Source of the DNA: Leptidea sinapis
Taxonomy: Eukaryota > Arthropoda > Insecta > Lepidoptera > Pieridae
Length of the DNA: 64,000 nucleotides
NCBI RefSeq assembly: GCF_905404315.1
Contig: NC_066312.1
Coordinates: 7,365,001 to 7,429,000, forward strand
Direction of reading: 5' to 3'
In this document: positions 34,255 through 44,755 of the stretch, piece by piece
Position numbering within the stretch: the stretch's first letter is position 1
How the letters are laid out: each line of letters begins with the position of its first letter
Made by a program: the position numbers and the translations under genes
The notes under the pieces: generated by a model
Seen by the model: only the letters and a program-made list of their open reading frames with translations
What the model was told of the DNA's origin: nothing
Databases searched by the model: none

Positions 34255-34571
34255 TTATCTATACATGTAAATAAAATTGGAGTGTCTGTTTGTAATATTC
34301 AAATAACCGTTCATTACTACATGTATATGAATGTACTACATGTATGTGAATATATATTATATACGGTAAATACACCAAATTAACATTTTTTACAATTTTT
34401 ATCTGTCTGTCTGTTTGTTCCGGCTAATCTCTGAAATGGCTGGACCGATTTTGTCGGGACTTTTATTGGCAGGTAGCTAATATAATAAGTACATAATGTT
34501 GCAATGTCCAAGAAACGGTCTAACTCTTAAAATAATTTATATGGCAAAACAACGTTTGCCGGGTCAGCTAG
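34255..34571 (+). mobile_element. non-autonomous Helitron
   Basis: It begins 'tatctatacatgtaaataaa', contains 'gaaatggctggaccgatttt', and ends 'tttgccgggtcagctag'. A local duplication 'tactacatgtatatgaatg' / 'tactacatgtatgtgaat' lies near 34315-34350. Confidence 0.8.
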
Positions 34572-34758
34572 TTTGTAATACAAATAATTTTGTCAATGAC
34601 ATTTCATTACATAATATTATGACAATTCATACAATGAGCGGGCGCGGGGTACTTAATTTATTGAAATATAAAAGTTACTGTTGGCCAAAGGTGTGTATTA
34701 TATATTTCCAGCTAATAATTGATGTATAGTGCTGTTGATATAGTGAAGAAATAAATAA

Positions 34759-34761
<3 letters not shown>

Positions 34762-34794
<33 letters not shown>
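34762..34794. repeat. (AT)n microsatellite
   Basis: About sixteen AT units preceded by an AAAT repeat. Confidence 0.9.
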
Positions 34795-34797
<3 letters not shown>

Positions 34798-34911
34798 CTA
34801 TTAAGATGTCAATGTTGATGTATCTTCTGTAATCCTCACTCATTTGAGTGATTTTTATAATTCACTACTCGTATCTCACACGGGAATAATGTAGTCTAAA
34901 GCACATGTGTA

Positions 34912-35358
34912 ATCAAATTTAATGAGTTAAAAATGTTATGAAACAAAAACGAATTTCAGTATGATTTTATAATATTATGTAGTACTAAAATGATATGGAT
35001 TAATATCGTAATTGGTGTAAAAAGCTTTTTAAAATTGATACAGTTTGTGACCCCTAAGAGACAGACATATGCCATTGCGGACTTTTCTGTAGACCTGTAT
35101 AAGATACAGAACTCCACGATAAATCATTTTTGTAACTCATAGGTCGCGTTTTCGTTGAAATCTCCCAGACGGCTTATATCGTCCCAATACCAACAAATAT
35201 CGTGAATGTATACAGATATGTATACAAAACTTTACATATTATACATTAAAACCTTCCGCGGGAACCACGCTATCCATTGGTGAAAAGACCATGAAAATCC
35301 GTGCAGTAGTTTTTGAGTTTATCGCGAACAGACAGATTTTGTTTTATAATATTATGTA
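34912..35358 (-). mobile_element. Helitron, lacking its 3' terminus
   Basis: It is related to 11609-12225 in the same orientation ('aatgagttaaaaatg', 'cagacatatgcc', 'accacgctatccattgg', 'gtttatcgcgaacagacag'). The CTAGCTGACC end is absent, perhaps lost at the (AT)n tract nearby. Confidence 0.7.
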
Positions 35359-35947
35359 GTGATTCACATATTTCTCAACTTATTGAAGTATGCCGAGTTT
35401 CCCACAGATCATAATAATGATAACTATATCGATTTTTCGCCCGATTAAACTCCGCGTATTAAAATTTTATCCAAGACGTTAGAGTTAACTACCAGGTACC
35501 ATCGAAAAAATTGATCCATTATCCACTTTGCTGATATTCTTTTAAAATCATAAAAACAGTTAGATTTATATTTCCACGTAAATAATTGATAACAATTGGT
35601 GGACTGTCAGTGTCTAATTAAAATGATAACAGTTAATTAGGAAATGTAGTTCAAGCGGATTTCGACCTACTTGTTCATTATGACATTAAGATGGGTTACG
35701 ATTCAATTTTGTCAATAGTACATACAAGGCCACCTTGCGATCTTTTTAACCGACTTCAAAAAAGGAGGAGGTTCTCAATTCGTCGGTATGTTTTTTTTAT
35801 GTTTGTTACCTCAAAACTTTCGACGGGGTGATCTTGATAATTCTATTTTATTTGAAAGCTGGTGCTTCCCGTGTGGTCCCATTGTAATTTTGGTCCAGAT
35901 CTGACAATGGCATCCATGAGAAAACCATAAGAGTCTTAAATTTTATC

Positions 35948-36054
35948 TTTAAGAGCTCTACCAGAGCGAGGCTCCTTTGCAAAGGATGCCGGCTAGATTA
36001 TGAGCTTACAACGGGTGGGCAACGGCGCCTATTTCTGCCGTGAAGCAGTAAAGT
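35948..36054 (+). repeat. SINE-like repeat family A, copy 10 (3' truncated)
   Basis: Nearly identical to the first ~106 bp of copy 9, with one mismatch seen (gagcgagg against gagggagg). It stops abruptly at 'gcagtaaag'. Missing the 3' end is unusual for a retroposed unit. Confidence 0.8.
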
Positions 36055-36540
36055 TTCTATACATACGTATAGCAAAGTGGATGATACATTTACGAATAAC
36101 TCAATATCACGCCAACCGATTTCGGTGATTCTTTTTTTATTAAAAAGGATATACTTCAAAGATAGTTTGGTGAGAGTTTGGTTAGGTTCTGATTACGGAA
36201 TCCATGACAAAGTAACGGAACTCTTCAATTCTTAGGAGCAAATTAACGATACTCGGCTGAATCTTTTTTATGCTATCCGGATATTTAAGTCATCTACCAT
36301 AACATAGATATGGTCAAGTAATTATCGTAGTCGAATATGATGATCAATGGGATTCCTTAACGACTTACAGTAAGGGTGCGATCTGTGGCAAAATTTCTAA
36401 CTGTCTGTAATCAAATTGCAAAGCGCTTACGTTCATTGCTGCATTGATAATTTTTTTATATCTACACATACATAAATTGTTGTTAAGGGTACTTCAAATT
36501 CACTAAAGATAAAAAAATAAAAAATATTTCAACAAAAAAA

Positions 36541-36929
36541 CAACGGACTTCTAAAACACTATTCCATAACAATAGATATAATATGCACTAAAAAGTATAA
36601 AAATAATTACGTATTTTTAAACAATCTAATTAATTAATCTAATTCTAGTTACGATTACTGTAATTTTTGGAGTCAGTGTCATCCAAGATAGGTTTATAAC
36701 TACATATGTATGTAGTTACAAACCTATCTTGGACACATCTCACCTATAACTACATAGTTGTGCTTGAGTCGTGAGGAGGCGAGAGCGGGTCGCGGCGGAA
36801 GGACACCGATACCAAAAATAACAATAATCGTAACTAGAATTAGATTATATAAAAATACGCAATTATTTTTAATACTTTTTAGTGCGTATTATATCTATTG
36901 TTTTAGAATAGTGTTTTTGAAGTCGGTTG
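36541..36929. repeat. large foldback with 110-bp arms
   Basis: 36541-36655 ('ggacttctaaaacactattc' to 'ctaattctagttacgatta') is repeated in reverse at 36820-36929. The right arm carries the element's own terminus, so the left arm is an internal inverted copy of that end. Confidence 0.8.
36682..36733. repeat. perfect-arm hairpin inside the foldback
   Basis: TCCAAGATAGGTTT and AAACCTATCTTGGA flank 'taactacatatgtatgtag', itself palindromic. One mismatch lies near the inner end of the stem. Confidence 0.85.
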
Positions 36930-37358
36930 TTTTTTTACGTTAAAAAAATTATCAGTATTTCCAAAAATACTAACTATTTAATAAAATAAATAAATCTAAA
37001 CAAAAATGATTCTTATACTCAAATACGACCAAACATTTAATCATCAATAAATTTATTTTATATCAATTATCCGCATTATTTAAACCAAATGATTGTGACT
37101 GAACAGAATGTCTTTAGGGACTTGTTAGTATAACTGCTCGTTTTCAATTGTTCCGAATTTGTATCTAATATGTCCTCCCATGAGGCTTAGGGGTGAAGAC
37201 AGGGGAATGGCAAGCGACAATATTTGCGACCATATGGCCAAAGCCCCCACATTACAAATTTGCCCTTTTACACGAATATTTGTCATAATATGACGCTCTT
37301 GTTTGTTGTATATCTTTTTAATTGAATAACTAGAAAATATTATATTTACTCATATAGT

Positions 37359-37471
37359 TTATACGCCTAGATAGAGCCGCTTTTTGCTAGACAACCAATG
37401 AATACAGACCAGGTTTATTACTAGTGTGCGTGAAAATCTACGTCTTACAATCGCGATTTGTATATCACTTT
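37359..37471 (+). repeat. dispersed repeat D, copy 2
   Basis: 'tttatacgcctagatagagc', 'tgctagacaaccaatg' and 'tcgcgatttgtatatcactt' match 9374-9490 with scattered differences. The similarity ends within 'cactttg'. Confidence 0.65.
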
Positions 37472-37580
37472 GTGTAAGTGTGCGTGCATTGCCCAAAATA
37501 GAGGTTTTCACAGCTGTCATAGTCTATGTAGATGTATAAATGATTTAAGAATATTTATATCGTACATTGGTATGATGAAA

Positions 37581-37633
37581 TGATGCCGTAGGTAGTGAAA
37601 TTACTGGGCAAATGAGACTTAACATCTTATGTA
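37581..37633 (+). repeat. SINE-like repeat family A, copy 11 (fragment)
   Basis: Only the 'ccgtaggtagtgaaattact' to 'acttaacatcttatgt' block is present, 53 bp. Confidence 0.7.
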
Positions 37634-37659
37634 CAGAAGTCTTACACTATACACTATTT

Positions 37660-37960
37660 CCGTAAAAATACTCAAGGTACCGGGGCATAAAAGCGTAGAG
37701 AAAAATGATATAGCTGTGCAGCCGCTCTAAGAAGGAAAAAGAAGGAGAGTCGTCTATCCTCATAGGCCCAAAAGCCTTCCTGTGATATTGGGAAGTCCCT
37801 AATACGCAGATTGTAAGAGTATATTGAAAGTAAAAGTCCCACTATGGTTATACTACGCTTCTGAAACGCTGTTGGCCTTTTAGGTATGACTTCAAACACC
37901 AGCAGTGCAGACTTAAAGATGTGCTGACCACATGTATCATGGGGTATATTAAATACACGG
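37660..37960 (+). pseudogene. LINE RNase H-domain relic
   Basis: From 37663 the plus strand reads KILKVPGHKSVEKNDIA, matching the (W)VPGH.G..GNE.AD motif of the RNase H domain found in I/R1/LOA-type LINEs, then a stop, and further on LIGPKAFL (compare 'GPEP' spacers). Frames are broken and the reverse transcriptase is missing. It might belong to the same class as 44756-45132, but the pieces do not overlap. Confidence 0.5.
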
Positions 37961-38321
37961 ATTTAAGAGCACATAAACATACTTTTTTGACTGCTCACAT
38001 GATATGTATATTAGTGAAAACTTTATTGTTGTGTGTACAATTTTATATGTATTTTTGTAAATGTTTTAAATACTGTTTGTTGCCCAAAACTAAATAAATA
38101 AAAAAAGGCCTGTATATAAGCTACCACCATTCCTCATCCTTTCTCCAAGTTTCTTAATATCCATCCAGTTGCTTCGATGATTAGCTGCAACTAACGAACG
38201 GACTAAAAAGAGATTATTTCAATTTAATGTACGTTTATCTAGCCTCAAGACAACATTGGCACAGCAAAATTATTACAAATGGCAAAATTTTACTGACGAA
38301 TTTAGATTCTGGTATTCAGAA

Positions 38322-38710
38322 AAAAATGCTGGAGGAAGATGCTTCAAATCCCGTGGACAGCATTCCGCACTGACCAATCCATCCTTAACACTCTAGGTGT
38401 AAAAACCAGACTCTCATCTGCTTCCGTAGAATCTTAGAGTTATTGGACATATCGCCAGAAAAGATGGCCACAAAATCGAACAACTAATGGTTACTGGGAA
38501 GGTAGACGGACGATGCCCCAGAGGTCGAAGCCATATAAGATGGACTGACCAAATCCGCACATCTTTGGACAGCGGACTTCATGACACACTGCATGTAGCC
38601 AAAGACAGACACAGATGGTGAACTATTGTCAAAAAGTTGAATCCTCAGAGAAATCACGACCCTCAGCAATGAGGAATACGACGCGAGGAGGATTCAGAAA
38701 AAAGCTAAAA
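38322..38710 (+). pseudogene. LINE C-terminus (RTE/endonuclease-RT type), family 2
   Basis: It encodes RRIL, VIGHIARKDGHKIEQLMVTG, VDGRCPRGRSHIRWTDQIRT, AKDRHRWWTIV and DPQQ followed by a stop near 38670. The first part (KMLEEDASNPVDSI) is frameshifted. The wording differs from the RTE copies at 12.9, 20.4 and 29 kb, so it is a second family. The upstream 38160-38320 may belong to the same copy but is too decayed to read. Confidence 0.7.
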
Positions 38711-40483
38711 TTATTGCAAAGCAAAATACAGCATAGGTGAATATAATACAAATGAATTTATTTTCAAAGTCGGTTAAAATATCAGACCAGTATCAACACA
38801 TCGAAGGCAAAATCCACGCATATTTTTCTCCTAAGTCTGATTTATTGATGGTCAAGATAGCGAGAAGCTTGCTCGTTTTTTCAATTAAGTTCCCATATAC
38901 ACAGTCCCGAAACGCGTATCGAAAGTCCTTAAAGATTTTAATGACTTTTTTGGCAGTAAATCAAAGCCTTAATAAAGAACAAGCTCATAATTTTGTGCTG
39001 AAGTCTTAAAAAGTAGTTGATGAAATATTTAGACGGAGTGGATTGTTATTTGTTGACTGGATGGTTGTAGACTGTTATTATTATTACTACATATTATATT
39101 GTTTAATCGAATTAGAGATGTATTCTGCGATCGCGTTATCGCCGAAGTTTATCGATATCTGCCAACCCAAACCTGTTTTCCACTAGTATACGGAATGTAA
39201 TGTATTGCATAGGCATGCATGGTTTGCTGCTTTTATAGCAGCAAACCATATAAACAATGTATTGTATTGAGAGCATTGGTTTGTAACAAGCCTTAAGCAT
39301 GATTTAAAGCAAAAACGACATCTTTCTCTCTTTGGCTTTTTCATTAATTGGCAACATGTGGTCATCTTCAACTTTGTGGCGTGTGGTGTGATGGTGGAAT
39401 CGGGCGGCAGGTATCAGGTCAAACAATTTGAATGTAATAAGTTATTCCTCCGAGCTATTACAAAGAATTTTTGACCTGTTAGATTTAGTATACTACAAAT
39501 GAGCAGATTTTAAGATTCTTACTTTTTATTGCTTTACTAACAGATACAACAACGTAGCCTCTAATCTGGTAGAGTTACAAATTTGAAGATTTGTACAAAT
39601 AAGAGATTTGTGTAAATTTAACTTCTGAAGGAATTATATATGGATTGGATGATAATATGGAAGTAAGTACTTTGATTTCAAATTTTGTGTTTTGTCAACA
39701 TAGAAATGAATATGTACGTACATATACACCTAAATGGGTAAAATAGGAGTTAAAAGTTTATAATATGGCCATTTATGCAAATTAAAAATAAGCCACAGTG
39801 AAACCTGGGAAGGTTATCCTGCTTATCAAATATACTTAGATACCTATAATATATTTCAATTATCGTAACAGATTTGTTCGTAACTGAAACGTAAATGTTA
39901 CTAGTAATGCTCTAGAGCTTGCCTTTACACAACACGGAAATTCTTTTAGTTTTTTACTATGAGATTAACTAGTACATACAAATAGACACAAGTGCAGGAA
40001 ATTATATTCTTTTTGTCTTAGTTGCAAAACAAAAATTTATATATGTTTTTTTTTAAATCATTTGTGCACTGACAATGAAAGCTCAGATTACAACTATATG
40101 TATAGATAGATTTGAATGGGAATAAATCAATAAAAAAAAATATAAAACTGCGTCGCTCTGTCTGTATATTACAGCTTTAACATTTTCCAATACCTTCAAC
40201 GGCCGCGCCTCTATTGAATTATATAAACAAACTAAATTAGTTTTTTGATATTTATTACTACTTTTGAGTCGTCGTAGAGTATTTGTCTTTGGTATTGTTG
40301 ATATACAACGTATAGAATAGCTATGTTTACTTTGTAATGTTAAAAGTTCAAATATACCTGATTATAGATAAAATAGCGGCCAAGTGTGCGTCGGTGATGA
40401 TATACTTTAAAGTTTTGTAAGAGAGCCTAGAAATATAAGATTTATGTAAGAATTTGTAATTTATCAATTTGGTTTTTGTTTTT
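38711..40483. other. mostly unassigned DNA
   Basis: A 90-codon open frame at 38737-39009 (plus) matches nothing I recognise; with TTA/AAA-rich codons it could be chance or part of the preceding LINE's flank. A small perfect hairpin lies at 39219-39249. No other feature is supported. Confidence 0.3.
39219..39249. repeat. perfect 12-bp hairpin, 7-nt loop
   Basis: ATGGTTTGCTGC and GCAGCAAACCAT flank TTTTATA. Either side carries a similar 'aatgtattg' word (39198 and 39256), so the hairpin sits inside a short direct repeat. Confidence 0.85.
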
Positions 40484-40724
40484 TTTTTTTTTATGGAATA
40501 GCAGGACAAACGAGCGTACGGGTCAGCTGGTGTTAAGTGATCACCGCCGCCCACATTCTTTTGCAACACCAGAGGAATCACAAGAGCGTTGCCAGCCTTT
40601 AAGGAAGGTGTACGCGCTTTTTTAGAAGGTACCCATGTCGTATCATCCCGGAAACACCGCACAAGGAAGCTCATTCCACAGGTTTGTAGTACGAGGAAGC
40701 AAGGTCCTTGAAAACCGCACTGTG
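40484..40724 (-). mobile_element. LINE-L 3' end (Jockey/CR1-like)
   Basis: Minus strand: an ORF end, then 'ggcggtgatcacttaacacc', 'cgctcgtttgtcctgc' and 'tattccataaaaaa'. It is the same family as the coding fragment 52717-53068 and the tail pieces at 55879-56035 and 61274-61330. Confidence 0.8.
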
Positions 40725-40950
40725 TTACTTGTTAGCTAAAATAAAACACAACCTGTCAAAAATTTCTAAGATACAGCCTGCTCTCAAAAAGAGGAAGAGA
40801 AAGATGAAAATAACGGAGCCTTATTAAGTTAGTTGGTAAATCCGTACCTAAATCTTCGAGTCCGATCAACGTATTAAGTTCTGACGACTACGTACTACTA
40901 AAAATAAATACTGTATTAATTGTTTATGTCGCAGTTATATTGTAAAAGCC

Positions 40951-41095
40951 GTGATATTACAATTTCACTAGTGATCAGCTAGTGATATTATAATTTTACG
41001 GTGTTTGTCAATCGATTTAATGAAATCGATAATATCGAAATAATAATAAATGTCTTACTATTTAGATTTTAGTGACATTGTAATGTCACGGGTAC
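40951..41095. repeat. cluster of short palindromes
   Basis: Three related near-palindromes: GTGATATTACAATTTCAC (40951), GTGATATTATAATTTTAC (40982) and GTGACATTGTAATGTCAC (41072). Between the first two is TCACTAGTGATCAGCTAGTG. This may be a tiny TIR element built from repeated ends. It is interrupted on its right side by the hAT element at 41104. Confidence 0.6.
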
Positions 41096-41103
41096 ACTAT
41101 AGT

Positions 41104-41302
41104 CAGGGTCGTGCATATCATATAGGCAATTAGGCAGTGCTGACCCCGTTATGAACCTAAATAAATATAGCACTAGTGTTAAAGTTAATTTACTACCTAC
41201 GATAGGCAGTCTACAGTTTGCATATACGAAGCAAGCAGCGTTTCGTTTTGTTTAGTTAGATCTACAGTGCCTACCGTGCTAGAAAACCAATGCACGCCCT
41301 TG
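41104..41302. mobile_element. hAT-type MITE with 8-bp target duplication
   Basis: Ends CAGGGTCGTGCAT and ATGCACGCCCTTG are inverted repeats of 13 bp with two mismatches. ACTATAGT is duplicated exactly at 41096-41103 and 41303-41310. The 8-bp duplication and CAGGG start fit the hAT superfamily. The 199-bp body is non-coding. Confidence 0.9.
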
Positions 41303-41885
41303 ACTATAGTCATATTGTCAGGCAATGATAATATAATGACATTTTTAGTGGTCGTTAGTGTGTGAGGCCGTCTCTGGTTGGTCTGTTTCTTGTATTAATT
41401 GTATAGTCATAATTTTTTAGTTATATATTTGTGTGATCAACTTATTGTTATCTAAGCAAAAGGGCCTTTGTTCACTAGTAGGTCCCAAAACAAACTTACA
41501 CTGTTAATGTGCTACGCTCGGCTATATGGTCTTAACATACACATCCCTCACACATACATCGTCGTATAGGTGGTAACGCAGTCTTAAATCCTAGAGACAC
41601 TACAACCCGAATACTTTTTACCCAAGAATTGTAACAACTTCAATTATTTAATGATAAAAAGTCTATCTCAGGGTTACAAAGTGGAATATTAATTTTTAAT
41701 TAAGCGTCAGTTTAAAAAATAATATTCTTGTATAGTAAAATTGTAAAAAATATAAAAGTGAATCTTTTATTACACCGTCTAAAATTTTTTCGCCCTTCTA
41801 CCGCATGTCGCATTAAAATCGGTCGCAGAGAACCGCAATTGTAGTAGGGGTGGAGTTGTATCATTAAGTTTTTAATTTCTCTAGA

Positions 41886-41946
41886 AATTGACCGCGCGGT
41901 CTAATGCGCCAGATTTAAGCTCTGGTTCCCGACTCCTGAGTCCTGA
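41886..41946 (+). repeat. tRNA-Leu-like fragment
   Basis: 'gaccgcgcggtctaatgcgc' resembles a class II D-arm. It is followed by a perfect anticodon arm, CCAGA-TTTAAGC-TCTGG, with anticodon TAA (Leu), and by a variable-arm-like stretch. The T-arm and 3' acceptor are absent or scrambled, so it is a truncated copy or pseudogene. Confidence 0.45.
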
Positions 41947-42699
41947 CCAAGTTTTTTTAATCACATTATATTTAATTTTTTTTAAAGAAGTAAATCATTT
42001 GTTTTTTTTTTCTTTTGGTTATTACGCTGATATTAATATTATGTTATTTGACATCAAACAAAAAGAATATTTTCTATTCAGCTAATTTCAAATTATGTTT
42101 TTGTAAAGTAAGTTCTATTATTTTCTTCTGTATTATCTTCTTCAATTTATGGAAATATTTAACACCTATGGCACATTTCATTTGTCCGGCTCATCTTAGT
42201 GTCATAACGAAGTATTAACTGATAGGACGAACAAACAACAATAAATACAAACACCCATATATCTGTCAACAAGGCGGGTGAATTATTTATGGCAGGTAGT
42301 GCATAAATCGCGGTTCATGTAAGTGTGCTCTGTCTGTTATAACCCGGGCTAATGAATATAATAGACGGAGCAAGTAAATAATCAGCATTGTTTTATTTAA
42401 GGGCATTAAGTCAAAACGAAAATTGGATATTGTTGATTAAGAGTTATTCTAGTATTCAATCTAAGCTATTTTAAAAAAAGCCTAAGCTATTCATATTATT
42501 AGGTTCATGAGATAATCATCTTAAAGTTCCGAATTGCAGTAGGGGTCTTAATCAAAAATTGTTGTCAATGTCGTCGTAAATGTACATAACAGATATAAAA
42601 ATACCTACTTCTTGATTAAAAAATCAATAAATTAAAGAATTATTAGTCGCGTCGTCTATTGAAGCACTACCACGGTTTAAGTTTAGTGTCATTTGTTAC

Positions 42700-43167
42700 C
42701 TAGGAGGTGGTATTTGCTGTAGATTGGTGGTTTTCGGCAAAATTTTCAGTGTCCTCTTCTTTTTTGGTATGTGTAGTTGTGAGTTTTAGTTTAGAGATTA
42801 TTGGATCCCAGGTGTTAGATAATTTTAGACCGTCTTTTATATTGAAATTTGGGTGTCCTTTAATTTCAATGGCTTCACGTACCAGTCCTGGGAGAAATAT
42901 TTTCTCTTGTACCAAAACTTTTGATTGATCGAAGCGTGATGTGTTTACATATTATAGAATTAGATGGACGTCTGCCCTTAATATCCGCAATGTGTTCTTT
43001 AAATCGGCTTGAGATGCTGCATTAACATCCTTTACATATGGCGCCTTAACTCTGTTCCGATGGAGACGAGGAGACTGCAGTTTGTTCTCATGGATTACTT
43101 TCTTGACATGCTGTAATTCCTCATTGAGATGGTCAGCATCACGTAGGTGGTGGGCTCTCTGAAACAA
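42700..43167 (-). pseudogene. Penelope-like element relic
   Basis: On the minus strand, 43167-42952 reads FQRAHHLRDADHLNEELQHV, then ENKLQSPRLHRNRVKAPY: the linker after the reverse transcriptase ('RA...C...LKEEL.hl...l..NGYP' in the family). 42915-42700 reads KVLVQEKIFLPGLVREAIEI, then GHPNFNIKDGLKLSNTWDPI, the carboxyl end of the GIY-YIG endonuclease region (family: 'R..REAIEI.kh..NFNRE.G..LS..W.P'). The catalytic centres between are deleted, so the copy is dead. It is identified from remembered family motifs. Confidence 0.6.
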
Positions 43168-43742
43168 ATACTTACCAACAGAAAGTAGTTGTGATCTATG
43201 TATCAGTATCTATATGGTTTGCATTTCCGTAAATGTCTGCTTTGCGTATAACTCAAATATCCAAAAAAGGCAATCGGTAGTTACTTTCTTTTATAAATGT
43301 GAATTAAATATTTGAATGAATCTAATTAATTACGTAAAGAGAATATATACTTATTTCTAAACAAAAGATGCAGAACTGTTTACACGTGGATGATACGTCA
43401 TAATCGTGTTTTACGAAAATTTATATTTTTTAAAATAACTTGCACTCTTATTTATTTTTTTGTTACGAGCCACCTTCGCAGCTTCTCACTGATACCAGTT
43501 TATTGATACTCAGCTCCGCCTGTTTCGTCAAAAGGAATGACATAACCATCGCCGCGTCTCGGAAGTTGTTCAATAACGTCAGTATATCAGTAGATGTGGT
43601 GGATATAGATATTCCACTAGTTAATCATATATTCAATTATAAAAATCTGTCATTATATAGCCGAGTTAAATAATAATATCCGGACGACCGAGCCTTAGCC
43701 AAGGATTTTAAAGAATGAAGAACTTGAAGAAAAATATCTAAT
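43168..43742. other. unassigned DNA
   Basis: The open frame at 43440-43673 (plus, 77 codons) is unrecognised. Its second half is of slightly higher GC. There is no splice or start evidence strong enough to call it. Confidence 0.25.
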
Positions 43743-43965
43743 ACGACATCTGGATTCGAACTGGGGTCTTCTGCTTTTCGGATCACCCAATGTTCCATCT
43801 GAGCTATTATAGTAGTGTTTATAGTGGTGAAATTTACCTTTGTATTCTAATTTTATTGTGGCTGTTTCTCATTAAAACACAGATAAAACTACATTTTTTT
43901 ATTTAAACCTAGCTAGATCGATTTATCCCACCAAAATCGCTGGAGCCGTTTCTGAGTTTCAGATT
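43743..43965. repeat. repeat K with antisense tRNA-like head, copy 2
   Basis: 'acgacatctggattcgaact' and 'cggatcacccaatgttccat' match 22518-22598. The right part ends 'gctggagccgtttctgagtt'. Both copies have the same orientation. Confidence 0.7.
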
Positions 43966-44755
43966 ATATACATATTCAGGAGATTCGTCATCTTAATCTT
44001 TAGGTCTGTTACCTCGAACCTAAGGTAAATAAATATCATAAGCCATAGATACCTGTGAGATCTTTAGTCATATTACATATAAATATGCACCATACACTTG
44101 AGTTTGCAGTAAAATCCAATTTATTTTGCACTATGTTGAAAAGAACCTTCGCAGATGCTTGAATAAGCCATGATATTGAATTAGAACGAAGGTTTGGATT
44201 TCTTGAAGTAAATGATCACCGCCAACGAAAACACTGTAACGTCATTGTTGATGCGCTTCTTCTATATATTTGTAGTCTGTGAAATACCCGTAATATAAAT
44301 ACTTTGACTAACAACATATAACCCACGCCATTTAAACCTCTTATTATTTAATACTGGCTACTTTTCGATAATATCACCACTTTATTGTCATAAAAATAAT
44401 GAACTTTTAAAGGAACTTTTATTTTACAATTCAACGTTTCCATACTTATTCATAAATTGTTTGTTTGTTCGTCCAAAATATGTTTATATATACCATAGTC
44501 CTATTTTTTTATTTTTGTCTATATCTGTTAGATTCAGTTCACCTCCGAATCCTCTGGACCAATTAACACACAGCATTCTTTGGCAGAAAGTTGAAGCTGG
44601 AAGGAGTTACTAACAAATTCTGTATTTGTGAGAAGGTAACTATTTTTGTTTATATAAGAGGGGGTAAACGGGCAAGAGGGGTAGTGATGAGGCAGCCGTC
44701 TACTACTGATAGCCCTCTCGCGTTTCCTCTCGCGCCACTGCAAACTAAACGGGCA
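43966..44755. other. unassigned DNA
   Basis: Mostly AT-rich. 44660-44755 is GC-richer ('gggggtaaacgggcaagagg') and resembles the 5' flank of LINE 3' ends, but is not coding with certainty. Confidence 0.25.

Larger units (their letters stand above)
35748..36929. mobile_element. 1.2-kb terminal-inverted-repeat element, non-coding
   Basis: The left end AACCGACTTCAAAAAA and right end TTTTTGAAGTCGGTTG are inverted repeats. The left part carries 'ttcgtcggtatg' and 'tttgaaagctggtgcttccc', the right part a large foldback. It has no open frame. I recognise this as a common lepidopteran repeat but cannot assign a superfamily. A family-A piece lies inside at 35948-36054. Confidence 0.7.

Noticed and set aside
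36758..36943. 61-codon frame with an arginine-rich start
   Set aside because: Lies across the foldback of the TIR element; non-coding symmetry explains it.
40348..40674. 108-codon minus-strand frame
   Set aside because: Mostly the 3' untranslated tail of LINE-L read in frame; the apparent protein is a repeat artefact.
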